Part shown: piece after piece, positions 7,773 to 19,000 of the stretch
Layout of the letters: each line of letters begins with the position of its first letter
How positions within the stretch are numbered: position 1 is the first letter of the stretch
Origin: Candidatus Desulfofervidus auxilii
Lineage (GTDB): Bacteria; Desulfobacterota; Desulfofervidia; Desulfofervidales; Desulfofervidaceae
Length of the DNA: 64,000 nucleotides
NCBI GenBank assembly: GCA_030262725.1
Contig: JAJSZS010000001.1
Span: 1-64,000 of the forward strand
Direction: 5' to 3'
Translations under genes and position numbers: made by a program
The notes under the pieces: generated by a model
Told to the model about the DNA's origin: nothing
The model's database searches: none
What the model saw: the letters and a program-made list of their open reading frames with translations, nothing else

Positions 7773-8860
7773 GTAGGTTATATCTAAAAGGAAATGAAGC
7801 TATTGTTGAAGGTGCTTTAAGAGCAGGTTTAAATGCCTTTTTTAGTTATCCTATTACTCCAGCAAGTGAAATTATAGAAGCATTTGCTGAAAAATTTTTT
7901 GCTGATAGAGAAAGAGAAAAAAGAGGAGAAAGACCACTTTATCCAAAATTTAAAGTTTTTATGCAAATGGAAAGTGAGATTGCCTCAATTAGTGCAGTTA
8001 TGGGAGGAGCTGCTGCTGGTTTTAGGGTGATGACAAGTTCATCTAGCCCTGGGATTAGTTTAAAAATGGAAGGTATTTCTTATCTTGCTGCTTGTGAGCT
8101 CCCATGTGTGATTGTAAATATTATGAGAGGTGGTCCAGGTTTAGGAAGCATTCAACCAGAACAAGGAGATTATTTTCAGGCAGTAAAAGGCGGTGGGCAT
8201 GGAGATTATAAATTGATTGTTTTTGCACCAAATTCTGTTCAAGAGATGGCTGAACATACTATGTTGCTTTTTAATCTTACAGATAAATATCGAAATCCTG
8301 GTATGCTTTTAGCTGATGGTTATCTTGGTCAAATGAAAGAATCCATGGAAATACCAAAAATACCAATAGAGGAATATGAAAAACCATGGGCTGTAACTGG
8401 AATAGGAGAAAGAGAAAAACAAAATGTCATTGAATTTCTTTATCTTGTTCCTGAGCCTATGATAGAGGCAAAAAAAAGATTATTAAAGAAATATAAGGAA
8501 ATAGAGAAAAATGAAATAAGATATGAAACTTATAAAATAGATGATGCTAAAATCTTGATTACAGCTTATGGTACTTGTTCTAGAGTAGCAAAGGCAGCTG
8601 TTGATTTGGCTAGGGAAAAAGGAGTAAAAGTAGGTTTACTTCGTCCTATTACACTATGGCCATTTCCTTATAAAATTTATGCTGAACTTACTAATTATCA
8701 AATTGATCGAGTGTTGGTAATAGAAATGTCATTTGGTCAATTTGTAGAAGATGTGCGTTTAGGAGTAGAAGGCAGGGCAGAAGTAAAACTCTATGCTTGT
8801 TATGGAGGAATTGTGCCTACAGAGGAGGATATTTGGGAAAAAATAAAGGAGATAGCTTGA
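7769..8860 (+). CDS. 2-oxoacid:ferredoxin oxidoreductase, alpha subunit (KorA/VorB-like)
   Basis: A 363-aa protein. It opens with KGNEAIVEGALRAGLNAFFSYPITPASEI, the pyrimidine-binding domain signature, and contains SSSSPGISLKMEGISYLAACELPCV, which lines the TPP site. The C-terminal transketolase-like domain follows (LITAYGTCSRVAKAA). With delta, beta and gamma subunits beside it, it forms a complex that oxidatively decarboxylates a 2-oxoacid to an acyl-CoA using ferredoxin. 2-oxoglutarate or branched-chain 2-oxoacids are the likely substrates; sequence reading alone does not decide between Kor and Vor. Confidence 0.92.
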   Translation: MSRLYLKGNEAIVEGALRAGLNAFFSYPITPASEIIEAFAEKFFADREREKRGERPLYPKFKVFMQMESEIASISAVMGGAAAGFRVMTSSSSPGISLKMEGISYLAACELPCVIVNIMRGGPGLGSIQPEQGDYFQAVKGGGHGDYKLIVFAPNSVQEMAEHTMLLFNLTDKYRNPGMLLADGYLGQMKESMEIPKIPIEEYEKPWAVTGIGEREKQNVIEFLYLVPEPMIEAKKRLLKKYKEIEKNEIRYETYKIDDAKILITAYGTCSRVAKAAVDLAREKGVKVGLLRPITLWPFPYKIYAELTNYQIDRVLVIEMSFGQFVEDVRLGVEGRAEVKLYACYGGIVPTEEDIWEKIKEIA

Positions 8861-9606
8861 TGCGTGTTTCAGCTTTAATTCCAAAGTATCCAGAACCTGA
8901 AACATATTTAGGTCGTACACATTATTGTCCTGGTTGTGGACATGGCATTTTACATAAAATTTTAGGTGAAGTTATTGATGAATTAGGTATTAGGAAAAAA
9001 GTAATTTTGATTGAACCAATAGGTTGTTCTGTTTTAGCTCTTAATTATTTAAAAGTAGATGGGATTCAAGGACCTCATGGACGTGCACCAGCTATTGCCA
9101 CTGCTGTAAAAAGACTTAGGCCAGAAAATATTGTTATTACTTATCAAGGGGATGGGGATCTAGCTGCTATTGGTACTAATGAAATATTGCATGCGGCTAA
9201 TCGAGGTGAGCTTTTTACTGTTATATTTATTAATAATGCTGTTTATGGTATGACTGGAGGACAAATGGCTCCTACTACCCTTATAGGTCAAAAGAGTACT
9301 ACTACACCAACAGGCAGAAAAGTAGAATATACTGGTTATCCTTTAAGAATTTGCGAACTGCTTAATACACTTGAAGCCCCAGTTTATTTAGAACGAGTAA
9401 GTCTTCATGATGTAGAACATATTTTACAAACTAAAGCAGCTATTAAAAAAGCCCTTTTAAAGCAAATAGAAAAAAGAGGTTTTTCTTTAGTGGAGGTATT
9501 ATCAAATTGTCCAACAAATTGGAAAATGAGCCCAGAAGAATCTTGGGAATTTGTTAAAAATGAAATGGTAAAAATTTTTCCATTAGGAGTATTTAGAGAT
9601 AAATGA
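8860..9606 (+). CDS. 2-oxoacid:ferredoxin oxidoreductase, beta subunit (TPP-binding)
   Basis: A 248-aa subunit. YCPGCGHGILHKIL near the N-terminus and the thiamine diphosphate and metal motif GDGDLAAIGTNEILHAANRG (ending near residue 110) identify it, with NAVYGMTGGQMAPTT completing the active site. The start is the ATG at 8860, which overlaps the alpha subunit's stop by one base (TGATG); an earlier in-frame ATG at 8797 lies well inside the alpha gene and is rejected. AAAGGAGAT lies just upstream. It supplies the catalytic TPP to the complex. Confidence 0.93.
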   Translation: MRVSALIPKYPEPETYLGRTHYCPGCGHGILHKILGEVIDELGIRKKVILIEPIGCSVLALNYLKVDGIQGPHGRAPAIATAVKRLRPENIVITYQGDGDLAAIGTNEILHAANRGELFTVIFINNAVYGMTGGQMAPTTLIGQKSTTTPTGRKVEYTGYPLRICELLNTLEAPVYLERVSLHDVEHILQTKAAIKKALLKQIEKRGFSLVEVLSNCPTNWKMSPEESWEFVKNEMVKIFPLGVFRDK

Positions 9607-10145
9607 AGATACAGATTATTATTGCTGGATTTGGTGGGCAGGGAGTATTATTTTTAGGAGATTTAATTGCTCATTCTGCTGTGAAAGAAGGGAAATATGT
9701 TACTTGGGTACCTTCTTATGGCCCAGAATCACGTGGAGGTACTTGTAATTGTCAAGTAATATTGGCTGATCAACCAATTGGTTCACCTGCTATTTCTCAT
9801 CCAGATATTCTTATTGTTTTTAATACCCCTTCTTTTTATAAATTTCTTCCTTATTTAAAAACAAAAGGAATATTATTTTATGATAATTTTCTTATTAAGA
9901 AACCTACAATCAGAGAAGATGTGAAAATGTTTGGTGTTCCTGCATTTCAACTGAGCAAAATGGGTAATATGGTAATGATGGGTGCTTTTTTAGTTGTGAC
10001 TAATTATATAAAGCTTGAAACAGTATTTCAGGTATTAAAAGAAAAACTTAAAGGGGGAAAAGAAAAATTTTTTCCTTTAAATAAAGAAGCTATTGAAAAA
10101 GGTATGCAATTTATTAAGGAGATTAAAGATGTGGCAACAACTTGA
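9603..10145 (+). CDS. 2-oxoacid:ferredoxin oxidoreductase, gamma subunit
   Basis: A 180-aa subunit with GFGGQGVLFLGDLIAHSAV at the N-terminus and the PSYGPESRGGTCNCQVI segment, both hallmarks of the gamma (CoA-side) subunit. It overlaps the beta gene in an ATGA and closes the delta-alpha-beta-gamma set, so the enzyme is complete. The stop codon lies 17 bp inside the following small gene. Confidence 0.93.
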   Translation: MKIQIIIAGFGGQGVLFLGDLIAHSAVKEGKYVTWVPSYGPESRGGTCNCQVILADQPIGSPAISHPDILIVFNTPSFYKFLPYLKTKGILFYDNFLIKKPTIREDVKMFGVPAFQLSKMGNMVMMGAFLVVTNYIKLETVFQVLKEKLKGGKEKFFPLNKEAIEKGMQFIKEIKDVATT

Positions 10146-10344
10146 TCCTATTTTAGTAAAAAAGATTAAAGCTAAGCTTGAAGAAGAACTTGATAAAAGA
10201 GAATTAGAAACAATTCAATACTGGTTAGAAGAAATTAATAAAATTTATGCTCGCCATCGTGATATAACTACATTGCAAAATGCTCTCAAAGAATTAATCC
10301 AACGTATGAGAAATAGGATGAGAGCCTTAAAAGAAAAACTTTAA
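10129..10344 (+). CDS. Small charged helical protein, function unknown
   Basis: A 71-aa protein that I do not recognise. It is almost wholly helical and charged (KIKAKLEEELDKRELETIQY, then LKELIQRMRNRMRALKEKL), without cysteines or membrane segments. The start at 10129 has AAGGAG 7 nt upstream; an ATG at 10093 lacks this. It overlaps the gamma subunit gene by 17 bp and is followed 9 bp later by pheA, so it is translated from the same message. It may be an accessory factor of the oxidoreductase or an unrelated passenger. Confidence 0.65.
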   Translation: MWQQLDPILVKKIKAKLEEELDKRELETIQYWLEEINKIYARHRDITTLQNALKELIQRMRNRMRALKEKL

Positions 10345-10353
10345 GTTGATAAG

Positions 10354-11439
10354 ATGAAAACTGAGGAAATTTTGAAATTAAGAAGTGAAATTGATATTTT
10401 AGATGAAAAAATTTTAGAGTTACTTAATCAAAGGGCTGAAATTGCTTTAAAAATTGGTAATATTAAAATTAAAAATAATCTCCATTTTTGGGATCCTCAA
10501 CGGGAAAAAGAGATATTTAATCGTTTAAAATTGCTTAATAAAGGTCCTCTTTCTGATAAAGCTATTTTTAATATTTTTCATGAAATCATTACAGCCACAA
10601 GGGAATTACAATGTCCTACGAAAGTTACATTTCTTGGTCCCGAAGCTACATTTAGTCATATGGCTGCTATTAAACATTTTGGCAAAGCTGCACTTTTTTA
10701 TCCAGTAGCAACAATTAAAGATGTTTTTCATGAAGTAGAAAAAGGACATTATGATTATGGTGTAGTACCAGTAGAGAACTCAATTGAAGGTGTAGTAGCT
10801 TTTACATTAGATATGTTTATGCAATTTAATTTAAACGTTTGTGGCGAGATTTATTTAAAAGTAAATCATTATCTAGCTTCAATTACAAGAGAAAAAAAAG
10901 ATATTGAGAAAATTTATGCTCATCCACAAGCTGCTGCTCAATGTCGAGAATGGTTAGCATCTAACTTACCTAATATACCTATTGAAGAAGTAGTTAGTAC
11001 AGCTTTAGCAGCTCAAAAAGCGAAAGAAGATCCAAAAGCAGCAGCTATTACTACTAAATTGGCAGCAGAAAAATATGGTCTTTATATTCTTGAAGAACAC
11101 ATAGAGGACTTTGCTCATAATACTACACGTTTTTGGATAATAGGACATCAATTGCCAAAACCTACAGGCCATGATAAAACCTCTTTGATTTTTGCTACAC
11201 CTCACAGACCTGGAGCTCTTTACGAAGCATTAAGACCTTTTGCAGAAAGAAAAATCAATTTAACAAAACTTGAATCACGGCCTATGAAAAGTCTTCCTTG
11301 GCATTATCTTTTTTTTGTAGATTTAGAAGGACATTATAATGATAAAATCATTAAGGAAGCAATAAATGAATTAAAAGAAATTTGTGCTTATCTTAAACTC
11401 TTAGGTTCGTATCCTCGGGCACAAACAATTGACCTTTAG
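10354..11439 (+). CDS. pheA: Bifunctional chorismate mutase/prephenate dehydratase
   Basis: A 361-aa P-protein for phenylalanine synthesis. Residues 1-85 are an AroQ chorismate mutase (LRSEIDILDEKILELLNQRA). Residues about 90-270 are prephenate dehydratase: TFLGPEATFSHMAA, PVENSIEG and the catalytic threonine in HNTTRFWIIG. Residues about 280-355 form the regulatory ACT domain with the phenylalanine-binding ESRP motif (LTKLESRP). All three domains look intact, so feedback inhibition by phenylalanine is expected. It is the last gene of the oxidoreductase transcription unit. Confidence 0.96.
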   Translation: MKTEEILKLRSEIDILDEKILELLNQRAEIALKIGNIKIKNNLHFWDPQREKEIFNRLKLLNKGPLSDKAIFNIFHEIITATRELQCPTKVTFLGPEATFSHMAAIKHFGKAALFYPVATIKDVFHEVEKGHYDYGVVPVENSIEGVVAFTLDMFMQFNLNVCGEIYLKVNHYLASITREKKDIEKIYAHPQAAAQCREWLASNLPNIPIEEVVSTALAAQKAKEDPKAAAITTKLAAEKYGLYILEEHIEDFAHNTTRFWIIGHQLPKPTGHDKTSLIFATPHRPGALYEALRPFAERKINLTKLESRPMKSLPWHYLFFVDLEGHYNDKIIKEAINELKEICAYLKLLGSYPRAQTIDL

Positions 11440-11477
11440 TTTTTAAAAAACCGATTATTATAATAAAAGATTTTTTC

Positions 11478-11506
11478 TTGTCATAAAATAGTGAACATGA
11501 TAAGAT
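11478..11506 (+). promoter_or_regulatory. Sigma70-type promoter for pilC
   Basis: TTGTCA at 11478-11483 and TAAGAT at 11501-11506 are separated by exactly 17 bp. AAAGGAG at 11511-11517 and the pilC ATG at 11524 follow, so the untranslated leader would be about 10 nt with a usable ribosome binding site. Confidence 0.65.
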
Positions 11507-11523
11507 GCAAAAAGGAGTAAGCT

Positions 11524-12735
11524 ATGCCTGTTTTTGTATGGGAAGGTAAAACTGCTGAAGGGAAGACAATCAGAGGAGAATTTGAAGCCTCTAATGTTAG
11601 TGTTGTTCGTCATAGATTAAGGCATCAAGGTATTACACCAATAAAAGTTGTACCTAAAACTAAAAAACTTGAAGATTATCTTCCTTTTTTAAAAGGTAAA
11701 GTCAAAGAAAAGGATCTAGTTATATTTACTCGACAACTAGGAACAATGTTAAATTCTGGTGTGCCAGTAGTTAGAGCATTGGATGTGCTTTCTATTCAGC
11801 AAAAAAATAAACTTTTTAAAAAAGTGCTTCAAGAGGTTAAAACAGAAGTAGAAGGTGGTTCTACACTAGCTGATGCTTTTAAGAAATACCCTCATATATT
11901 TGATGAACTTTTTGTTAATATGGTGGCAGCAGGTGAAACTGGTGGTGCTTTAGATCAAGCTTTGGAAAGATTAACAATTTATAAAGAAAAGGCTTTAGCT
12001 CTTAAAAGAAAAGTAAAAGGAGCTATGGTTTATCCAATTATTACATTAATGGTAGCAATAGCAGTTGTGGCTGTTATTCTTGTTTATGTAATCCCTTCTT
12101 TTCAAAAAATATTTGCTGATTTTGGCACAAGTTTACCTGCACCTACACAGTTTGTTATTAATTTAAGTATGTGGTTTAGAAAGTATTTTCTTCAACTTTT
12201 TATGATAATTTTTGGAGTTATTATTGGAGTTCGCCTTTGGCAAAGGACAGAAAGTGGGAAAAAAATTTTTGATAAACTTCTTCTTACCATACCTTTGATA
12301 GGAACTTTATTACAAAAAACAGCTATTGCCCGTTTTTCTCGCACACTATCAACAATGTTACAGAGTGGTGTTCCTATTTTGCAGAGTTTGGATATTGTAG
12401 CTAAAACATCTGGTAATAAAGTTATAGAAATTGATTTACAAAAAGTAAAATTAGAAGTAAGTCGTGGTCAAACATTAGCAAGTTCTATGGGCGAGATGAG
12501 GATTTTTCCTCCATTAGTAGTACAAATGGTAGCTGTAGGAGAAGAGACAGGAGAATTAGAGAAAATGCTTTCAAAAGTAGCAGATTTTTACGAAGAAGAA
12601 GTAGATGCTGCTGTTGAAGCATTAACTTCCATGTTAGAACCAATGATGATTGTTTTTCTTGGTGGAATTATTGGTGGTTTAGTAGTGGCTCTCTATCTTC
12701 CTATATTTAAACTGGGTGCAGTGGTGGGTGCTTAA
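11524..12735 (+). CDS. pilC: Type IV pilus inner-membrane platform protein PilC (GspF family)
   Basis: A 403-aa protein with the duplicated T2SSF domain: LEDYLPFLKGKVKEKDLVIFTRQLGTMLNSG opens repeat 1 and KTAIARFSRTLSTMLQSGVP opens repeat 2. The GETGGALDQAL and GEETGELEKML motifs and three membrane helices (about residues 170, 220 and 375) are in place. The N-terminal VWEGKTAEGKTIRGEFEA is typical of PilC rather than archaellum relatives. It anchors the assembly ATPases at the pilus base. No other pilus gene is adjacent. Confidence 0.93.
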   Translation: MPVFVWEGKTAEGKTIRGEFEASNVSVVRHRLRHQGITPIKVVPKTKKLEDYLPFLKGKVKEKDLVIFTRQLGTMLNSGVPVVRALDVLSIQQKNKLFKKVLQEVKTEVEGGSTLADAFKKYPHIFDELFVNMVAAGETGGALDQALERLTIYKEKALALKRKVKGAMVYPIITLMVAIAVVAVILVYVIPSFQKIFADFGTSLPAPTQFVINLSMWFRKYFLQLFMIIFGVIIGVRLWQRTESGKKIFDKLLLTIPLIGTLLQKTAIARFSRTLSTMLQSGVPILQSLDIVAKTSGNKVIEIDLQKVKLEVSRGQTLASSMGEMRIFPPLVVQMVAVGEETGELEKMLSKVADFYEEEVDAAVEALTSMLEPMMIVFLGGIIGGLVVALYLPIFKLGAVVGA

Positions 12736-13807
12736 GAATTGTGTTAAGTGTGGAAGATGTCTTTCTGTCTGCCCAATTTATAAAATAAGTGGACATGAAA
12801 GACTTTCTCCTAGAGGAAAATTAAATCTTATAGAACTTTATCAAGAAGGTATTCTTCATCCTTCTCCTTTATTTATAGAAACAATTAGTGCCTGTATTTC
12901 ATGTGGACAATGCGAAGAAAGATGTGTTTTAAATCTTCCTATTAAAGAAATTATTCATCAATTGCGAGAAAAACTTTGGTCTCATCAAAAAATTCAATTT
13001 TATCGTGCTTGGTTAATAAGCAATATTTTGGCATCAAGAGGTATTCTTTGGCGTTTATTAGCTATGTTTAAACAATTTTCACCCTTACCTTTTTCTTTTG
13101 CTCAAAAACCATTTTTACCACAAAATATTAAATCTTCAGGTAAAAAAACAGTAGGTATTTTTGTTGGATGTATAACTAATTTTATTTATCCTCATTTAGG
13201 TTATAAGCTTTTAAAATTATTAAAATATTTAAACTATGAAATATTTATTCCAAATGAACAAGTTTGTTGTGGGCTTATGGCTTATAATTTAGGAGATAGA
13301 GAAATAGCTTTTACATTGGCTCAAAAAAATATTGATGCTTTTAAAAATAAAAAAATAGATTTTATTCTTACTCCTTGTGCTTCTTGCTATCATCATTTAA
13401 CTACTTTCTCTCTTTATCAGGAAACAGGCTTATCAAAGAAAGTAATGGAGCTTAATAGATTTTTGTTCAATAATAAAATTCCTTTTATTTTTCTTAATCA
13501 AAAATTAACTTGGCATGATCCCTGCCATCTTTATTATCACCATAATATTTGGGAAGAACCAAGGGAATTGCTTAAAAAAATAGGTATTTTTGTTGAATCT
13601 AGCCCAAATGGTATGTGTTGTGGACAAGGAGGTAGTTTTTCTATTAATTTTCCTGAATTATCTAAGAAAATGCTTGAAAAAAGAATAAATTTTATTAAAA
13701 AAACAAAAGCTGATATTGTTGTTACTAATTGTATGGGTTGTCTTATCCAATTAAAGACTGGTTTAGGAAAAGAGAAAGTAAAACATATTTTGGAACTAAT
13801 TGCTTAA
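12716..13807 (+). CDS. CCG-domain iron-sulfur protein (GlcF/HdrD-like)
   Basis: A 363-aa protein. Two [4Fe-4S] motifs open it (CVKCGRCLSVCP and CISCGQCEERC). Two CCG (DUF224) domains follow: CGLMAYNLGD with PCASCYHHL, and HDPCHLYYHH with GMCCGQGGSFSIN and CMGC. This layout belongs to glycolate or lactate oxidase iron-sulfur subunits and HdrD-type heterodisulfide reductase subunits. With no flavoprotein subunit beside it, the substrate is open. The GTG at 12716 overlaps pilC by 20 bp; a GTG at 12728 is an alternative start. Confidence 0.85.
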   Translation: MQWWVLKNCVKCGRCLSVCPIYKISGHERLSPRGKLNLIELYQEGILHPSPLFIETISACISCGQCEERCVLNLPIKEIIHQLREKLWSHQKIQFYRAWLISNILASRGILWRLLAMFKQFSPLPFSFAQKPFLPQNIKSSGKKTVGIFVGCITNFIYPHLGYKLLKLLKYLNYEIFIPNEQVCCGLMAYNLGDREIAFTLAQKNIDAFKNKKIDFILTPCASCYHHLTTFSLYQETGLSKKVMELNRFLFNNKIPFIFLNQKLTWHDPCHLYYHHNIWEEPRELLKKIGIFVESSPNGMCCGQGGSFSINFPELSKKMLEKRINFIKKTKADIVVTNCMGCLIQLKTGLGKEKVKHILELIA

Positions 13808-14075
13808 AATAGGTCTTTTTTACTTTTGGCTCTTTTGGTAGCCATTTTTCAAGCAATTTATTTATATTTTCTAATAAATTACGTAATGTTTTAATAACAC
13901 TTTTTTTCACTAAAGGAAGTGATGGGTCATTTTCCATCTCTTCTAATTTTTTATCCCATTTTTCAATCTGCTGATGTATATCCTTTAATAATTCAGAAAA
14001 TTTTGCCTCAGTATTAGCCCATGCATTAACACTTATAAGACAAAATAAACAAAAAAATAAGTATGTTCTTATCAT
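13743..14075 (-). CDS. Small exported protein, function unknown
   Basis: A 110-aa protein with a clear signal peptide (MIRTYLFFCLFCLISVNAWA) followed by a charged helical region (KDIHQQIEKWDKKLEEMEND) and a hydrophobic tail. I do not recognise the family. Its ATG lies one base after the purA stop, so it is read from the purA message; in-frame codons further upstream lie inside purA and would hide the signal peptide. The last 65 bp overlap the convergent CCG-protein gene, an unusually long convergent overlap that could mean the true protein is shorter. Confidence 0.5.
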   Translation of the reverse strand: MIRTYLFFCLFCLISVNAWANTEAKFSELLKDIHQQIEKWDKKLEEMENDPSLPLVKKSVIKTLRNLLENINKLLEKWLPKEPKVKKTYFKQLVPKYVLLSLFLNQSLIG

Positions 14076-14076
14076 A

Positions 14077-15387
<1,311 letters not shown>

Positions 15388-15393
15388 TTAATT

Positions 15394-15963
15394 TTATAAG
15401 CCTAGAGTTGCAGCAATAGTTTCACCAAAAGCTTTAGCTGCATGAGGGCCATTGGCAGTAATGATTTTTCCATCTTTTTCAACAGATTTGCCTGTATAAA
15501 TAGCTCCTGCCCTTTCTAAAGCTCTTGCTTCAGAAGACCAAACTGTTGCCTTTTTACCTTTTAATATACCTGCATTTGCCAATGTTACTGGAGCAATACA
15601 AATAGCTGCTATAACTTTATCTTTTTCCAGAGCTTCTTTTATTAACTTATGTGCAGTTTTATCATTCCAATATTGTGTTGCTCCTATACCACCAACAAAG
15701 ATAATTGCATCATAATCATCTATTTTAATATCCTTAAGTAATATATCTGGTTTATAAACTCCTCCCAACATCCCTTTTGCTGGTGTAAGAGAAGTAGAGG
15801 CTACAATAACTTTTGCTCCTTTTTCTTCTAAAACTTCTTTTGTAACAAAAAGTTCTTCATCTCTAAAATTATTTTCAGCAATAATCATAACTATTTTAAC
15901 ATCATTACTAAAAACATTGCTCCATACAAATAAAAATAAAACCATTAAAATTATTTTCTTCAT
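15394..15963 (-). CDS. Exported DJ-1/PfpI-family protein
   Basis: A 189-aa protein with a cleavable signal peptide (MKKIILMVLFLFVWSNVFS) ahead of a complete DJ-1/PfpI domain. The glutamate on the first strand (EELFVTKEVLEEKGAKV), the nucleophile elbow with cysteine in AAICIAPVTLAN and the GPHAAKAFGE segment are present. Family members act as deglycases, chaperones or proteases; export to the periplasm is the unusual point. GGAGGT precedes the ATG. A TTGACA-17-TAATTA promoter lies upstream, and purA follows. Confidence 0.85.
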   Translation of the reverse strand: MKKIILMVLFLFVWSNVFSNDVKIVMIIAENNFRDEELFVTKEVLEEKGAKVIVASTSLTPAKGMLGGVYKPDILLKDIKIDDYDAIIFVGGIGATQYWNDKTAHKLIKEALEKDKVIAAICIAPVTLANAGILKGKKATVWSSEARALERAGAIYTGKSVEKDGKIITANGPHAAKAFGETIAATLGL

Positions 15964-15983
15964 TTTTTTACCTCCTTTTTTTC

Positions 15984-16012
15984 TAATTACCTTAGTGCCA
16001 AAAGGCTGTCAA
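15984..16012 (-). promoter_or_regulatory. Sigma70-type promoter for the DJ-1/purA unit
   Basis: Read on the minus strand: TTGACA (16012-16007), a 17-bp spacer, then TAATTA (15989-15984). The GGAGGT and ATG of the exported DJ-1 gene follow directly. Confidence 0.5.
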
Positions 16013-16059
16013 GGATAATACAGCTAACTTTTTCCTGCCAATATGATAATATTTAATAT

Positions 16060-19000
16060 ATGATAAACTTACTTATTAAACATCTTTCAAATTACTCTAA
16101 GATCTGTCTTTGCGGTTTAGAAGGCAGCGCATTGGCTTATATTTTAGCTAAATTACAAAATGTTTTTAAAAGACCTTTTTTAATCATTTCTCCAGATATA
16201 GATAAGGCACAAAAATTAAGTGAAGCTTTAAATTTTTTTCTATCTTCTAAAATTTTTTCTCCGCTTGAACAAAAAGTGTTTCTTTTGCCCGAAGAATTAT
16301 TATTGCCTTATACTGGAATAAGTCCAAGACCAGAAATTATTGCTAAACAATTTAATGCCCTTTTTGGTTTGCTTAATATAGAAAATCCCATAGTAATTAC
16401 CACTCCAAGAATGCTTATGTCTTTTTTTATGCCTATTGATGTATTTAAAGAAAGAACACAAATTTATGAAAAAGGAGAAGAATTAGAAAGGGAAAAATTT
16501 ATTAATTTTTTACAAACATTGGGTTATGAACATTTATCTATTGTGGAAAGTCCAGGTGAGTTTAGTGTTAGGGGTAATATTATTGATATTTTTTGTCCGC
16601 TTTATTTTCTTCCACTGAGATTAGAATTTTTTGGTGATATTTTAGAATCCATACGTCTGTTTAATCCTGTTACTCAACGCTCTGAATATCATTTAAATGA
16701 ATTTATTTTAATTCCAGCAAATCCTATTCCATATCAAGAAGATGCTTTTAAAAAAGCTTATAAACGCTTTAAAATCCCTATTTTAGAAGCACCATTACAT
16801 CAACCTGGAATAGAAGATTTTTTCCCACTTTTTTATGAAAAAACTAATACTCTATTTGATTATCTTCCTAAAGAGACTATTTTTTGTCTATTGGAACCAG
16901 AAAATATTGAAAAAAGGGCAGAAGAGTTTGAAAAAAAATTAAAAATTCATCTTGAAGAACTTTCTCATGAAAAAAGACCATATTTACCTTTTGAATTAAC
17001 CGCAATTTCTTTTAAGACAATAAAAAATGAAATTAAATTTAAAAAACAGATTTTGATTTATTCTTTACCTATTTTGAAAAAATTGCCTACAGTAGAATTT
17101 AAGTCAAAAATGCCTTTTTCTCATATTTTGCCAAAAGAAAAATATCTTTATTTTCGTTCTTATTTAGAAAATTGGCTAAAAGAAGGTTATTCTATAAATC
17201 TTATTGCTAGTGATAAGTATAGTAAAAAACAGTTAACTAGCTTAATAGAAAGTTGGGGTTTTTCTTTTTCTTTAAAAACATCACCTCTTGAATCAGCACC
17301 TGGAATAAATATTTATTGTGGCAATTTGTCAGAAGGTTTTGAATTTCCCGAAGAAAAAGTTGTGTTTTTGGGAGAAAATGATTGGAGGACAAAGGAAAGG
17401 ATTGTTATAGAGAAAAATAAAGAGGATTTTTTGCCTGTTAGCAGTTTTGAAGATTTAAAAGAAGGTGATTTGCTTGTTCATGTAGAACATGGTATTGGAC
17501 GATATATAGGATTAAAAACCATTACCAGTGGAGGTATTACTGGTGATTTTCTAGTAATTGAATATCAGGGAGGAGATAAATTATATTTACCTGTAGATAG
17601 ATTACATCTTGTACATAAATATAGAGGGATAGAAGATAAAATACCTCCCTTAGATAGACTTGGTGGACGCACTTGGAATAGAACAAAACAGCAGGTTAAA
17701 AAGGCTGTAGAAAAGGTTGCAAAAGAACTCCTTGAACTCTATGCAAAACGTCTTGCCCAACCTGGTTATGCCTTTTCACCTCCAGATAGCTTATTTTATC
17801 AATTTGTTGAAAGTTTCCCTTATCCTGAAACCCCTGATCAACAAAGAAGTATTAATGAAATATTAGAAGATATGATGTGTCCTCGACCTATGGAAAGATT
17901 ATTATGTGGTGATGTTGGCTTTGGAAAAACAGAGGTAGCTATAAGGGCAGCATTTAAAGCTGTTCTTGATGGAAAACAAGTAGCAGTATTGGTACCAACA
18001 ACTATTTTAGCCGAACAACACTATCTTACCTTTAAAGAGCGTTTAAAGGATTTTCCTGTCAATATTGCTTGTCTTAGTCGTTTTCGTTCTTCTAAAGAAC
18101 AAAAAGATATTTTGCAAAGATTAAAAAAAGGAGAGATTGATATTATTATTGGGACTCATCGCATTTTACAAAAAGATGTAATATTTAAAGACTTAGGTCT
18201 TTTAATTATAGATGAGGAACATCGATTTGGTGTAAGACAAAAAGAGCATTTAAAAACATTAAAATCTAATGTAGATGTCCTTAGTTTAAGTGCTACTCCT
18301 ATTCCCAGAACCCTTTATCTTTCTTTGCTTGGTATAAGAGATTTAAGTATTATTGAGACACCACCTCCTGGTAGAAGGCCGATAATGACTTATTTAGCTA
18401 AATTTAATCCGCTTCTTATCAAGGATGTCATAAAAAGAGAGGTTGAAAGAGGTGGTCAGGTGTTTTTTGTTCATCCAAGAGTAAAAGGGATTCCTGGCTT
18501 GGCAAGATTTTTAAAAAAGCTTTTGCCAGAAATACGTCTTGGCATTGCTCATGGACAGATGTCAGAAAGAAAGTTAGAAAATGAAATGCTTAAATTTCTT
18601 AAGCATGAAATAGATGTACTTTTGTGTACAAATATTATTGAATCTGGATTAGATATTCCAAATGCTAATACAATCATTATCAATCGTGCTGATTTGTTTG
18701 GATTAGCTCAACTTTACCATTTAAGAGGACGGGTAGGTAGAAGTCATCGTCAAGCATATGCATATCTATTGGTGCCAGGGAAAAAGCTTATTACTAAAGA
18801 AGCACAAAAGCGTTTAAGAGCCCTCCTTACTTATACAGAGCTTTCTTCTGGTTATAAGCTTGCTCTTTATGATTTAAAACTACGAGGAGCTGGGCAAATA
18901 TTAGGCACAGCTCAGTCTGGCCATATTGCTGCTGTAGGTTATGAGATGTATTTAGAACTTTTACAAAAAGCAGTTAAAGCCTTAAAAGGAGAAAGTTTAA

